Notes: generated from the letters alone by a model not told the origin. Shown: positions 9,098 to 18,571, counted from the stretch's first letter. The stretch is 64,000 bases of DNA from Erythrobacter litoralis (GCF_029760855.1 NZ_SOSI01000003.1:62001-126000); one strand, 5' to 3'. Numbers and translations: made by a program.

Positions 9098-10015
9098 TCA
9101 GCCGTTTGCGGGATCGAGGCCGGGATCGATCCCCGTCAATTCGACCGATTTCGCCCAGAGGCGCGCGGCGAGCAGTTCGTCCTTCGCGGTGTCGGTCGCG
9201 ATCGCTCGGCCCGAGGTGGTGCCGCTCATTTCCCGGAAGCCGTAGGGGCCATAATAGTCCCCGCCTTCGGCCTCGGGGTCGGTCGCCGCCTGCAGGGCCG
9301 GCAGCGCGCCCTGTGCGGCGGAATTCAGCGCCAGACCGACGATCGGATTGAACACCTTGCCCACCACGCCGAGGTGGCGCGTCAGGTCGGTCTGGGCGAT
9401 GCCGGGATGGCAGGCGATGGACTTCACCGGCGAACCCGCCGCGCGTAGCCTGCGATCGAGTTCGAGGGCAAACAGCAGGTCGGCGAGCTTGCTCTGGCCA
9501 TAGAACTTCTGCTTGCCGTAGCCATGGGTCGCATCGAGATTGTCGAAGTCGATCTTCGCACCCTTGTGCGCGATCGAGGACTGGGTGACCACCCGTGCTC
9601 CGCCGTTCTCGGCCAGCTTGTCGAGCAGCAATCCGACGAACGCGAAATGGCCAAGATGATTGACGGCGAATTGCTGCTCCACGCCCATCTTGTGACCCAG
9701 CGGCGGCATCATGATGCCGGCATTGTCGATCAGCATGTCGATCCGCTCGTACCCCTTCGCTTCGTCCGCCGCATCGCGGACGGAAGCAAGATTGCCGAGG
9801 TCGAGATGGAGGTAGGCGAGATCGGCCTGTTCGGGTCCGCTCTTGATGGCCTCCATCGCGGCTTGCGCCTTGTCGCCATCGCGGCAGGCCAGCACGACCG
9901 TGGCGCCCTTTCGCGCAAGGCCACGCGCGATCTCCAGCCCGATCCCGGTATTGGCACCGGTGACGATCGCGGTCCTGCCGCGCTGCTCGGGTATATCGGA
10001 AAAGGCAAAACTCAC
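9098..10015 (-). CDS. Short-chain dehydrogenase/reductase (retinol dehydrogenase-like)
   Basis: A 305-residue Rossmann-fold oxidoreductase. The cofactor motif TGANTGIG lies near residue 20, NAG near 93, and the catalytic Ser is followed by YGQSK, an atypical spacing of the YxxxK motif. It resembles the oxidoreductase subgroup related to WWOX and retinol dehydrogenases; the substrate is unknown. I start at GTG 10015, which overlaps the rnhB stop (GTGA) and is preceded by GGAGATG. Translational coupling with rnhB is therefore likely. A longer frame continues upstream but only as an antiphase reading of rnhB. Confidence 0.88.
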   Translation of the reverse strand: MSFAFSDIPEQRGRTAIVTGANTGIGLEIARGLARKGATVVLACRDGDKAQAAMEAIKSGPEQADLAYLHLDLGNLASVRDAADEAKGYERIDMLIDNAGIMMPPLGHKMGVEQQFAVNHLGHFAFVGLLLDKLAENGGARVVTQSSIAHKGAKIDFDNLDATHGYGKQKFYGQSKLADLLFALELDRRLRAAGSPVKSIACHPGIAQTDLTRHLGVVGKVFNPIVGLALNSAAQGALPALQAATDPEAEGGDYYGPYGFREMSGTTSGRAIATDTAKDELLAARLWAKSVELTGIDPGLDPANG

Positions 10016-10638
10016 GCGAACATCTCCATCTGCGCGACCGGCGCAAAGCTGCGGCGGTGCAGCGGGCTCGGTCCGTATGTTCGCAATGCTTCGAGATGCT
10101 CGGCCGTTCCGTAACCGGCATTGCGCTCCCACCCGTAATGCGGATGAGCGGCGGCGGCTTCGCGCATCATCCGATCGCGGTGTTCCTTGGCCAGGATGGA
10201 GGCCGCGCCGATACATTTCTCGCGTGCATCCCCGCCGACGATCGGTCGGGCGGGCCAGCGCCATTCGGGGCGGCGGCCATGCGGCGTTAGGTTGCCGTCG
10301 ACCAGCACGCCATCGGGGTCGCAGCCCAGCGCCTCGACCAGGCGCGATACGGCAAGCGTCATCGCCAGCATGGTCGCGCCGAAGATGTTGAGGCGATCGA
10401 TCTCGTCCACCTCGACCACGCCGATGCCCCAGGCACAGCGGCGCTTGATCACCGGTTCGAGTTCGGCGCGCACGAGGCGCGAGAGCTTCTTGGAATCGTT
10501 CAGCCCGCCGGGGCACGGCTTGCAAAGGACGACGGCTGCGGCCACGACCGGACCGGCCAAGGGTCCGCGCCCCGCCTCGTCCACCCCGACGATCAGTGGC
10601 GCGGCACCTAAGCCTTTTTCGGGAGTTGCACAGAACAT
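10012..10638 (-). CDS. rnhB: Ribonuclease HII
   Basis: Removes RNA from RNA/DNA hybrids and single ribonucleotides from DNA. The 208-residue product shows the GVDEAGRGPLAGPVVAA block with the first catalytic Asp-Glu, then LNDSKKLS, VDGN and the late Asp in KEHRDRMM. The ATG at 10638 is chosen because the conserved core starts about 14 residues later. It shares the tetranucleotide CATG with the start of the divergent PQQ dehydrogenase gene, so the two 5' ends overlap and each promoter must lie inside the other gene. The 3' end overlaps the SDR gene by 4 bp. Confidence 0.93.
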   Translation of the reverse strand: MFCATPEKGLGAAPLIVGVDEAGRGPLAGPVVAAAVVLCKPCPGGLNDSKKLSRLVRAELEPVIKRRCAWGIGVVEVDEIDRLNIFGATMLAMTLAVSRLVEALGCDPDGVLVDGNLTPHGRRPEWRWPARPIVGGDAREKCIGAASILAKEHRDRMMREAAAAHPHYGWERNAGYGTAEHLEALRTYGPSPLHRRSFAPVAQMEMFA

Positions 10639-11830
10639 GAAGAAAATCTCGATCCTTGCCGCCTCTCTATCGCCCCTGTTGCTCGCCGCAAGTTGCGGCT
10701 CGACGTCATCGGGGAATAACTCTGTCGCGCCCACTCCCACGACCGGGGGCGGCACGGTGACCGGCGATACGTTCGATGGGGAATTCGCCATCACCGAACA
10801 CGGCACCTTCGACGAACCGTGGGCCAGCGCTTTCGTACCGGGTACGTCGATGCTGTTCATCACGGAAAGACCCGGCACCGCGAAGATCGTAGACACGCGG
10901 AACGGCAATGTGATCGACATAACCGGACTGCCGGTAGTGGATTATGGTGGACAGGGTGGTCTTGGAGACGTCGCCTTCCTGCCAAGCGAAGCGGATCGCG
11001 AGACGGCCAATCGCACGATCTATCTCAGCTGGGCGGAAGCGGGCCAAGGCGACACTCGCGGTGCCGTCGTAGGACGCGGACAGTTACTGTGCATTCAAAG
11101 CGATAGCTGCTCGATCGAAGGGCTCGAAATTTTGTGGCGGCAGACGCCGAAGGTCACCGGGCGCGGCCATTATTCGCACCGCATCGCCTTCAGCCCGGAC
11201 GAGCGGTACATGTTCGTCGCCAGCGGCGAGCGGCAGAAGGGCGAACCGGCGCAGGACACGTCGAACACCCTAGGTACCATCGTGCGACTCAATCTCGACG
11301 GTACGCCCGCCGCCGGCAATCCGCTGGCCGATCGCGGCAGCCCGAGCGACGAGATTTGGTCGTGGGGCCATCGCAACATTCTTGGCCTCGACTTCGACAG
11401 CGAAGGCCGCCTGTGGGAAGTCGAGCACGGCCCCAAAGGCGGCGACGAGCTTAATCTCGTCAAGAAGGGCGCCAATTACGGTTGGCCCGTCCGCTCGAAC
11501 GGCGTGAATTACGACGGGTCGAACATTCCCGACCACTCGCCGGACGACGGGTTCGAGAAGTTCGTCGTCAACTGGACGCCGGTGATCGCGCCGGGCAACA
11601 TGGTATTCTACTCCGGCACCCTGTTCCCCGGCTGGAACGGCGACCTCATCATGTCCGGCCTCAAGACCGAGGCGCTGATCCGCGTCGATGTCAACGGCAC
11701 GCAAGCGAGCGAAGCCGCGCGATACGACATGGGCGAGCGCATCCGGTCGGTGATCGAAGGACCGGATGGCGCACTGTGGGTGCTGGAAGACGGCGAGAAC
11801 GGTCGCCTGCTCGAACTTCGTCCAGGCTAA
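10637..11830 (+). CDS. PQQ-dependent sugar dehydrogenase, lipoprotein
   Basis: A 397-residue six-bladed beta-propeller of the soluble aldose dehydrogenase (YliI/Asd, Gdh-B) family. It oxidises sugars or related aldehydes in the periplasm using PQQ. A signal peptide ends in LLLAASC, a lipobox. Typical motifs follow: GGQGGLGDVAFLP, YSHRIAFSPD, WSWGHRNILGLDF and WEVEHGPKGGDELN. GGGAG lies 11 bases before the ATG, inside the divergent rnhB gene. No PQQ biosynthesis genes are present in the window. The true substrate cannot be deduced. Confidence 0.9.
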   Translation: MKKISILAASLSPLLLAASCGSTSSGNNSVAPTPTTGGGTVTGDTFDGEFAITEHGTFDEPWASAFVPGTSMLFITERPGTAKIVDTRNGNVIDITGLPVVDYGGQGGLGDVAFLPSEADRETANRTIYLSWAEAGQGDTRGAVVGRGQLLCIQSDSCSIEGLEILWRQTPKVTGRGHYSHRIAFSPDERYMFVASGERQKGEPAQDTSNTLGTIVRLNLDGTPAAGNPLADRGSPSDEIWSWGHRNILGLDFDSEGRLWEVEHGPKGGDELNLVKKGANYGWPVRSNGVNYDGSNIPDHSPDDGFEKFVVNWTPVIAPGNMVFYSGTLFPGWNGDLIMSGLKTEALIRVDVNGTQASEAARYDMGERIRSVIEGPDGALWVLEDGENGRLLELRPG

Positions 11831-11880
11831 GGCGTTCTTGATCGACATGCGCGGTGCGCCGACCTAACGAGCGCGCCGCC

Positions 11881-12402
11881 ATGCCGACCATCGTTCCCCT
11901 CTCCGCGATCGACCCGAAACAGATCGAGCAATTGCTCGACGCATCCTTCGGCATCGAACGGCGCGCGCGCACCGCCTATCGCATTCGGCAGGGCGTGACG
12001 GCGCTTGACGGATTGAGCTTCGCGGCGCTCGACGACGAAGACTATCTCGCGGGATCGATCCAGCTATGGCCGGTCGCCCTGCTCGATCCGCACAAGCGGC
12101 CGCATCCGATGATCATGGTCGGCCCGGTGGCTGTTGCACCCGGCTATCAGAACGAAGGCTATGGCAAGGCGCTCATGGCGGCGAGCCTCGGTGCGGTCGA
12201 TGCAGGTTTCGAAAGCGGTGCCATGCCGTTGCCGCTGGTGATGATCGGCGACCCGGAATATTACGCACGCTGGAACTTCACCGCGCAGCACACCGCCGGC
12301 TGGACCTGCCCCGGCCCGTTCGATCCCGAACGCCTGCTGGTCCGCACCGCCAATCCGGCGATCCTGCCTGCGGAAGGCATTCTGGGTCCTTGGCGTATGT
12401 AA
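11881..12402 (+). CDS. GNAT family N-acetyltransferase
   Basis: A 173-residue acetyltransferase of the YhbS type (COG3153). The acetyl-CoA signature lies at VAVAPGYQNEGYGKALM, near residues 84-100. The C-terminal LVMIGDPEYYARWNF with a cysteine-containing tail is characteristic of this subgroup, whose substrates are unknown. An in-frame GTG at 11854 would add nine residues; ATG 11881 fits the family start better, although no clear ribosome-binding site precedes it. It lies 50 bp after the PQQ dehydrogenase gene on the same strand. Confidence 0.85.
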   Translation: MPTIVPLSAIDPKQIEQLLDASFGIERRARTAYRIRQGVTALDGLSFAALDDEDYLAGSIQLWPVALLDPHKRPHPMIMVGPVAVAPGYQNEGYGKALMAASLGAVDAGFESGAMPLPLVMIGDPEYYARWNFTAQHTAGWTCPGPFDPERLLVRTANPAILPAEGILGPWRM

Positions 12403-12441
12403 CCCGTTGCACCTCGGCATGGCGCGCTCCAGATAGTAAGC

Positions 12442-12990
12442 ATGGTCTATACCCCGCCCCCCGAACTCGCCGGTTTGTCGCTCGCCGAAATCGCAGAGCA
12501 GGTGGCTCAGCGCAAACTGCCACCCGTCGAACAATGGGATCCTCAGCAGAGCGGCGACAGCCACATGTGCATCGCGGCGGATGGCACGTGGTATCACGAA
12601 GGCTCGCCCATAAAACGGCAGGCGATGGTTCGCGCGTTTTCCGGCCTGCTGCGGCGCGAGGGGGACAGCGGATACTGGCTCGTTACCCCGTTCCAGAAGC
12701 TGTCGATCGAAGTCGAGGATGCCTGTTTCCAGGCCGTCGATGTTTCGCGCAAGGACGGCGATCTCGCATTCCGATTGAATACCGACGATCTCGTGGTCGC
12801 TGGCTCGGACAACTCCCTGCGCGCGTCGGGCGATCCGGACCAGCCGGCCCTCTACCTTCACGTGCGCCGCGGATGCGAAGCCCGGTTGAACCGTTCGACC
12901 TACGAGCAACTGGCGCAGATCGCGCTCGAGGAAAGCGAGCACTGGACAGTGACGAGCGGCGGCAAAACCTTTGCGCTTCGGCCCGAATGA
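12442..12990 (+). CDS. DUF1285 domain protein
   Basis: A 182-residue soluble protein of the DUF1285 family, recognisable by the order VEQWDP, CDMxIAADGTWYHEGSPI-like block (here SHMCIAADGTWYHEGSPIKR), LVTPFQK and VEDAxF. The family has two beta-rich domains and no known enzymatic role. It opens a run of overlapping genes: its stop overlaps the Nudix start (ATGA at 12987-12990), and cca follows closely. This three-gene order is common in sphingomonads (known from the family, not tested here). Confidence 0.88.
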   Translation: MVYTPPPELAGLSLAEIAEQVAQRKLPPVEQWDPQQSGDSHMCIAADGTWYHEGSPIKRQAMVRAFSGLLRREGDSGYWLVTPFQKLSIEVEDACFQAVDVSRKDGDLAFRLNTDDLVVAGSDNSLRASGDPDQPALYLHVRRGCEARLNRSTYEQLAQIALEESEHWTVTSGGKTFALRPE

Positions 12991-13577
12991 GCGATGTGTT
13001 CGATCGGCTGAAGGTCCTGTTCGACGAGGGTCATGCCGCCGACCTTCCCGACCTTCTTACCGATGCCTCCTTCGCTGACGCGGACCGGACCGCCGATGCC
13101 GCCGTGCTGATCGCGGTGACGGAGCGCGAGGAACCCGGCGTGCTCCTCACCCAGCGCCCCAGGACCATGCGCGATCATCCCGGGCAGGTGGCTTTCCCCG
13201 GCGGCAAGCTGGAGCCGGGGGAAGCTGCGACCGAAGCCGCCTTACGCGAAGCTGAGGAGGAACTCGGCATTCGGCCCGCCGACGTCCGTATGATCGGCAC
13301 GACCGACCGCTATCAGACCGGCACCGGCTTCGACATCACGCCGGTGCTCGCCACGATCCCCGCCGATCTCGTCATCCGCCCCGATCCCCGCGAGGTCGAA
13401 AGCTGGTTCGAGATGCCGCTGGCCCTTCTGCTCGATCGCACGCGCTGGCAGCAAAACAGCGTGTTCTGGAAAGGCGCTTGCCGCCATTATTATGAGATGG
13501 ACTACGAAGGCTACCGCGTATGGGGCGTGACAGCAGCGATCTGTCACAACCTTTCGCGGCGCCTCGCGTGGGTCTAG
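12987..13577 (+). CDS. Nudix hydrolase, CoA pyrophosphatase type
   Basis: A 196-residue Nudix protein resembling NudL/YeaB CoA diphosphatase. The family block LTQRPRTMRDHPGQVAFPGGK matches the UPF0035 motif that precedes the Nudix box. The Nudix box itself is GGKLEPGEAATEAALREAEEELG, with the REAEEELG catalytic helix. It would cleave CoA or a related nucleoside diphosphate derivative to phosphopantetheine and 3',5'-ADP. Its ATG overlaps the DUF1285 stop, implying translational coupling. Confidence 0.9.
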   Translation: MSDVFDRLKVLFDEGHAADLPDLLTDASFADADRTADAAVLIAVTEREEPGVLLTQRPRTMRDHPGQVAFPGGKLEPGEAATEAALREAEEELGIRPADVRMIGTTDRYQTGTGFDITPVLATIPADLVIRPDPREVESWFEMPLALLLDRTRWQQNSVFWKGACRHYYEMDYEGYRVWGVTAAICHNLSRRLAWV

Positions 13578-13590
13578 TCCCTCTTTGCGT

Positions 13591-14778
13591 ATGACAGCTT
13601 CTCTACCTCAATCCCCCTGGACCCAGCGCGACGATCTTGCCGCGCTGATGGCTGCGCTTGGGAAGGGCAAGGCGCGCTATGTGGGCGGGGCGGTGCGCGA
13701 TACCCTGCTCGGCAAGGCCATCCACGATATCGACTGCGCGACCGTCCTGATGCCTAATGCGGTTATCGAACGATGCACGGCCGCGGGTATCAAGACCGTG
13801 CCGACCGGGATCGATCACGGCACGGTGACGGCGGTTCTGCCGCAAGGCAATGTCGAGATCACCACATTGCGCCGAGATGTCTCGACCGACGGACGCCGCG
13901 CAACCGTGACTTACGCCGCCGAATGGCACGAAGATGCCGCGCGGCGCGACTTCACGATCAATGCCCTCTATGCCGATCCGGAGACGCTGGAGATCGCAGA
14001 TTTCTTCGGCGGTCTTGAAGACCTGGCCGCCCACCGGGTTCGGTTCATCGGCAATGCCGCCGAACGCATTCGCGAAGACCACTTGCGCATCCTGCGCTAT
14101 TTTCGCTTCCAGGCGCGGTTCGGCGATACGCCGGACCCGGACGCGATCGAGGCCTGCCGCAACCTTGCGCACACGCTGAAAGGGCTAAGCCGCGAACGGA
14201 TTGCGATGGAACTGCTTGCGATCCTCGCTCTGCCGACACCCGTCGACACCATCGTGCTGATGCGCAAGCTCGGGGTCCTTCCCGTGATCCTCCCAGAAGC
14301 GACTGACCGCACTATTGACGTTCTGAAAAAACTTATTGCACAGGAACTGAGCGAAAGCGTCGCGGCGAACCCGATCCGCCGCCTCGGTGCACTCCTCCCC
14401 CCGATCTCGAACATTTGTGAAGCCGTCGCTGCACGTTTGCGTTTATCGAAGCAGCATCGAAACCGATTGATGTGTATCGCCGAACGAACGTCCGCCGATA
14501 GCAGTGATCCGCGCGCATTGGCTTACCGGACAGGTATGGAGTGTGCGCAGGACCGCTTGCTCATTCTGGGAGAAAGCCTCGCGCCGTTTTCCGGATGGTC
14601 AGTACCCAAATTCCCCCTCAACGGAGGTCGCATCGTGGAACGCGGCATTGCGGCGGGGCCCCAGGTCGCCAAAACGATGCGCGAGGTGGAAGCGAGGTGG
14701 GTTGATGAGGGTTTCCCCGATGAGCCCCGCATCGCCGAGTTACTCGACGAAGTTTTGGCGCAGCGCAGCACCGTTTGA
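13591..14778 (+). CDS. cca: CCA tRNA nucleotidyltransferase / poly(A) polymerase family
   Basis: A 395-residue class II nucleotidyltransferase that adds or repairs the tRNA 3' CCA. The N-terminal palm carries YVGGAVRDTLLG and HDIDCAT, giving the G-G-[AV]-R-D and D-x-D catalytic features, then RRDFTINAL and the nucleotide-binding ERIREDHLRILRYFRF. I start at ATG 13591; a TTG two codons earlier is in frame. It lies 13 bp downstream of the Nudix gene. The one tRNA in this window already encodes CCA, so here the enzyme would act mainly in repair or on other tRNAs. Confidence 0.93.
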   Translation: MTASLPQSPWTQRDDLAALMAALGKGKARYVGGAVRDTLLGKAIHDIDCATVLMPNAVIERCTAAGIKTVPTGIDHGTVTAVLPQGNVEITTLRRDVSTDGRRATVTYAAEWHEDAARRDFTINALYADPETLEIADFFGGLEDLAAHRVRFIGNAAERIREDHLRILRYFRFQARFGDTPDPDAIEACRNLAHTLKGLSRERIAMELLAILALPTPVDTIVLMRKLGVLPVILPEATDRTIDVLKKLIAQELSESVAANPIRRLGALLPPISNICEAVAARLRLSKQHRNRLMCIAERTSADSSDPRALAYRTGMECAQDRLLILGESLAPFSGWSVPKFPLNGGRIVERGIAAGPQVAKTMREVEARWVDEGFPDEPRIAELLDEVLAQRSTV

Positions 14779-14902
14779 TCGCCTTGAAATGCGCCTTCAT
14801 CCACGCTTAAGCTGCGACGCAGCATAACATTTTGGCGTTTCAAGCATATCAATCGCTCGTCGCGTGATGTGCATCCCCCTCAAGTAACTTGGAGAGAATT
14901 AC

Positions 14903-15481
14903 GTGAAATTCGTTAAACTTGCTGTTGCCTCCCTCGCCCTGGCCGCCACCCCTGCCCTCGCGCAGAGCGGCGTTACTGTCGGTTCGACGGTTTACGGACC
15001 GGAAGGCAATCAGGTTGGCACGATCGTGTCGGTAGAAAACGGTCAGGCCGTTCTCGACACTGGCAAGCATAAGGTGCCGCTCGCGCTCAATATGTATGGA
15101 GAGGGCGAAAACGGCCCGACCATCACCGTCACCAAGATGCAGATCGATACGATGGTCGATCAGCAGCTTGCCCAATCCGCTGCTGCACGTGATGCCGCTC
15201 TCGTCGAAGGCGCGAGCGTGATGGATGCCAATAACGAGCCGATCGGTACCATTCTCGAAATCAACGGCGACAATGTCATTATCGCTCGTGGCGACGATGA
15301 GATGGACAAGGTCACGCTACTGCGTGAATATTTCGATGCTGGCGATCAGGGTTTGAAGGCACGTTTGACCAATGCCCAGATCGATGCGGCGATGAACGGC
15401 GGAGCGGCGGCACCTGCCGCCACTGCAGCCGATGCGGAAGCGAATGCCGAAGCCGCGGCTTCGGATACCGACGCCCTGTAA
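14903..15481 (+). CDS. Exported protein with two related beta-rich repeats, function unknown
   Basis: 192 residues with a clear signal peptide (MKFVKLAVASLALAATPALA). The mature part holds two related segments: GSTVYGPEGNQVGTIVSVE followed by VPLAL, and GASVMDANNEPIGTILEIN followed by VTLLREYF. The pattern is reminiscent of a PRC-barrel-like strand set. The tail is Ala-rich and acidic (about residues 168-192). The start is a GTG at 14903 with GGAGAG 6-7 bases upstream. The gene stands alone and ends in a strong terminator. Function is not recognisable; a periplasmic, possibly surface-associated role is a guess. Confidence 0.75.
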   Translation: MKFVKLAVASLALAATPALAQSGVTVGSTVYGPEGNQVGTIVSVENGQAVLDTGKHKVPLALNMYGEGENGPTITVTKMQIDTMVDQQLAQSAAARDAALVEGASVMDANNEPIGTILEINGDNVIIARGDDEMDKVTLLREYFDAGDQGLKARLTNAQIDAAMNGGAAAPAATAADAEANAEAAASDTDAL

Positions 15482-15520
15482 GAAGGTTTCGCCCCCGACG
15501 GGACTTCGGGGGGTCGATTG

Positions 15521-15555
15521 AAAGCCGGGAGCGGGCTGCCGCTTCCGGCTTTTTT
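15521..15555 (+). terminator. Rho-independent terminator
   Basis: A GC-rich hairpin (AAAGCCGGGAGCGG paired with CCGCTTCCGGCTTT around a 4-base loop) is followed by a T-run. It ends the exported-protein transcript just before the convergent parC stop at 15578. Confidence 0.85.
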
Positions 15556-15577
15556 CGTGCCGTTGGCCTGTCCCGCC

Positions 15578-17875
15578 TTAGTCGAACGTATTGTCGCGCG
15601 GGAAGCCTTGCGGCGGCATTCGGCCCGCACCGCCACGTGCGACCTTCCATTGCCACATCTCGTTCTCGGTCCGGGTGCGGCCTTCCTTGCCGCCCATCGT
15701 CCAGCTTAGCCCCTCTTCCAGCGTAAAAGTCGTCGCGTCGGACAGCCCGCCGTCGCGATAGCTTTGCAGCTTGACGCCTTGGCCCTTGGCAAGGGTCGGC
15801 AGCTCCTCGAGATTGAAGACGACGAGCTTGCGATTCTCGCCCACCACCGCGACATGGTCATGGCTTTCGTCGATTACTTTCGCCACGCGCAGCTTCGCAT
15901 CGCCGCGCAGAGTAACCACCTGCCGCCCCTTGCGGGTTTCGGCGAGGAGATCGTCGGTCGCGGTGGAAAATCCCTTGCCGGTGTCGGCAGCGAGCAGAAC
16001 GCGCCGGCCCTCCTTGTGCGGAATGGCAGCGATGATGTTCGCGCTAGTCTCGATATCGAGCGTGTTGCGAACCGGCTCGCCGAAACCGCGGCCGCCGGGT
16101 AATTTGTCGGCCCCTAATGTGAAGAACCGCCCCTTGTCGGTCGCCAGCAGGATTTTGTCGGTTGTCTGCGCATGAAGCACGAAAGCGGGGCCGTCGCCTT
16201 CCTTATACTTGAAGTCCTGATCCAGCGGCAGATGCCCCTTAGCCCCGCGCACCCAGCCTTTCTGGCTTAGGATGACGGTGACCGGTTCTTTCTCGATCAT
16301 CGCATCCATGCTGAATTCGACCGTCGGTTCGGCCTCCGCGATGGTCGTGCGCCGCTTGCCGAGCGCGGTATCTTCGCCATACTCCTTGCGCAGCTTGTTC
16401 AGGTCGCGCTTCAGCCGGGTGCGCTGGCGGGCGGGCGAACCGAGAAGCTTTTCAAGTTCGTCCTGCTCCTTAAGCAGATCGTCCTTCTCCTGCCGCAACT
16501 GCATTTCTTCCAGCTTGCGCAAGGATCGCAGCCGCATGTTGAGGATCGCCTCAGCCTGCCGATCGGTCAGCTCGAACTCGGCCATCATGATCGGCTTCGG
16601 CTCGTCCTCGGTGCGGATGATCTCGATCACCCGGTCGAGATTGAGGTAGGCAGCGATATAGCCTTCGACCAGCTCCAGCCGCCGCGCAATCTGCTCGAGC
16701 CGGTGCCGGCTGCGGCGCTGGAGAATGTCGATCTGGCTGGCGATCCAGTTCGACAGAACCTCGTGCAGGCCCATCACGATCGGCGTGCGGGTGGCGTCTA
16801 AAACGTTGAGGTTCAGCCCGAAGCGCGTTTCCATGTCGGTCAGCTTGTAAATGCTTTCCTTTAGCAATTCGGGATCGATATTGCGGCTGCGCGGGACCAG
16901 TACGATACGGATCTGCTCGTCGCTCTCGTCGCGCACATCTTCCAGGATCGGCAATTTGCGATCGCCGATGGACGCGGCGATCTGCTCGATTAGCTTGCCC
17001 TTCTGCACCTGATACGGAACCTCGCTGATGACGAGCTGCCACTGCCCGCCGCCCAAGCGCTCGATCCCCGCCTCCCGATCTTCGGCCCGGGCCGCTTCCG
17101 CTGCATGGAACCGCCCGCGCACCCGGAAGCTGCCGCGCCCGGTCTCGTAAGCCGCGCTAATCGTCGCGGCGCTTTCGGGTACGACGCCGCCTGTCGCGAA
17201 GTCCGGCCCCTTGAACAGTTCCATCAGACGCGCGTGCTCGACATGCGGGTTGTCGATTACCTCCAGCGTCGCATCGACGATTTCGGCAACGTTGTGCGAG
17301 GGGATATTGGTCGCCATGCCGACCGCGATGCCGCTGGCCCCGTTGGCAAGCAGGTTGGGAAACAGGCCGGGGAAGATTTCCGGCTCCTGCTCCTCGCCGT
17401 TATAGGTCGGGATGAACTCGACCGTGCCTTCGTCCAATCCTTCCATCAGGCGCAGCGCGGTGCGGGTTAGGCGAGCCTCAGTATAGCGGTAGGCGGCGGC
17501 GTTATCGCCGTCGATATTGCCGAAATTGCCCTGCCCCTCGACCAGCGGATAGCGCAGCGCGAAATCCTGCGCGAGGCGGACCATCGCATCGTACACGCTG
17601 GCATCGCCATGCGGGTGGTACTTGCCGATCACATCGCCCACTACGCGGGCGGATTTCTTGAACGCGTCGGTCGGGTTGAGCTTCAGCTGCCGCATCGCCC
17701 ATAACAGACGGCGATGGACCGGCTTTAGCCCGTCGCGCAGATCTGGCAGCGAGCGCGCGGTGATCGTGGACAGCGCATAGACGAGATAGCGTTCGGACAG
17801 GGCGGCATCGAACGGTGAATCAACGATGGCGTCAAACGGATCGGGCTCTGCGGTGTCGGTATCGGGCACTGTCAT
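15578..17875 (-). CDS. parC: DNA topoisomerase IV subunit A
   Basis: A 765-residue type IIA topoisomerase A subunit that decatenates daughter chromosomes with ParE. The N-terminal breakage-reunion domain carries [12 protein letters not shown] near 87-97 and the active-site Tyr at about 131 in [12 protein letters not shown] long coiled coil ([17 protein letters not shown]) and a shortened C-terminal beta-pinwheel follow. I call ParC rather than GyrA because of the short C-terminal domain and the absence of a GyrA-box-like QRRGGKG. The position equivalent to quinolone-contact Ser80/83 is Ala92. It is transcribed divergently from the DJ-1 gene. Confidence 0.93.
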   Translation of the reverse strand: MTVPDTDTAEPDPFDAIVDSPFDAALSERYLVYALSTITARSLPDLRDGLKPVHRRLLWAMRQLKLNPTDAFKKSARVVGDVIGKYHPHGDASVYDAMVRLAQDFALRYPLVEGQGNFGNIDGDNAAAYRYTEARLTRTALRLMEGLDEGTVEFIPTYNGEEQEPEIFPGLFPNLLANGASGIAVGMATNIPSHNVAEIVDATLEVIDNPHVEHARLMELFKGPDFATGGVVPESAATISAAYETGRGSFRVRGRFHAAEAARAEDREAGIERLGGGQWQLVISEVPYQVQKGKLIEQIAASIGDRKLPILEDVRDESDEQIRIVLVPRSRNIDPELLKESIYKLTDMETRFGLNLNVLDATRTPIVMGLHEVLSNWIASQIDILQRRSRHRLEQIARRLELVEGYIAAYLNLDRVIEIIRTEDEPKPIMMAEFELTDRQAEAILNMRLRSLRKLEEMQLRQEKDDLLKEQDELEKLLGSPARQRTRLKRDLNKLRKEYGEDTALGKRRTTIAEAEPTVEFSMDAMIEKEPVTVILSQKGWVRGAKGHLPLDQDFKYKEGDGPAFVLHAQTTDKILLATDKGRFFTLGADKLPGGRGFGEPVRNTLDIETSANIIAAIPHKEGRRVLLAADTGKGFSTATDDLLAETRKGRQVVTLRGDAKLRVAKVIDESHDHVAVVGENRKLVVFNLEELPTLAKGQGVKLQSYRDGGLSDATTFTLEEGLSWTMGGKEGRTRTENEMWQWKVARGGAGRMPPQGFPRDNTFD

Positions 17876-17893
17876 TCAACCATGAATTGTCAT

Positions 17894-17917
17894 GAAAGCC
17901 GGATGCGATCGGCTTTC
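17894..17917. other. Perfect 8-bp hairpin in the parC 5' region
   Basis: GAAAGCCG and CGGCTTTC are separated by 8 bases, starting 19 bp upstream of the parC start. There is no T-run, so it is not an obvious terminator. It may be a leader structure or a protein site, or may have no function. Confidence 0.3.
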
Positions 17918-18016
17918 TCGCGCCCCGCCCTATCATCGCCACGCTCCGGCTAACAGAGCGGAACACTGTCCCTCCCCCATCCGTTATCGGAACAACACGT
18001 AATCAAGGAGCTAGCT

Positions 18017-18571
18017 ATGACCAAAGTAATGATCCTCGCCACCAACGGCTTCGAACAATCCGAACTTTTCAAGCCCAAGGCGAACCTGGAAGAGGCCGGA
18101 ATCGAGACCGAGGTCGTCAGTCTCGAAGCTGGAGACATCAAGGCCTGGGATGAGGACGATTGGGGCAAAACCATAAAGGTCGACAAAACGCTCGACAGCG
18201 TTTCGAACTGCGATGGCTATGATGCGCTGTTGCTGCCGGGCGGCCAGATCAATCCCGATCTCCTACGCGTCAACGAGCGTGCCGTTGCCATCGTCAAGGA
18301 ATTCAACATGGCGGGCAAACCGATCGCGGCCATCTGCCATGCGCCGTGGCTGCTGATCGAAGCGGGCATCGTTCAGGGCAAGACCGCGACCTGCTACAAG
18401 TCGATCCGTACCGATCTGAAGAATGCCGGTGCAAATGTGGTCGACCAGGAAGTCGCGAAGGATGGCAACATCATCACCAGCCGCAACCCAGACGACATTC
18501 CGGCCTTCTCGAAGGCGCTCATCGAGGCGCTCGGCCAGACGGCCAAGAAGGATGCGATGGAAACCGCATAA
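18017..18571 (+). CDS. DJ-1/PfpI family type 1 glutamine amidotransferase-like protein
   Basis: A 184-residue flavodoxin-like protein of the PfpI/YhbO group. The nucleophile elbow AICHAPW holds the conserved reactive cysteine (near residue 106), and the family glutamate region LLLPGG precedes it. Members act as glyoxalase/deglycase or stress proteins; the exact activity is debated. AAGGAGC precedes the ATG at ideal spacing. It is monocistronic, ending in a hairpin terminator, and divergent from parC. Confidence 0.92.
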   Translation: MTKVMILATNGFEQSELFKPKANLEEAGIETEVVSLEAGDIKAWDEDDWGKTIKVDKTLDSVSNCDGYDALLLPGGQINPDLLRVNERAVAIVKEFNMAGKPIAAICHAPWLLIEAGIVQGKTATCYKSIRTDLKNAGANVVDQEVAKDGNIITSRNPDDIPAFSKALIEALGQTAKKDAMETA

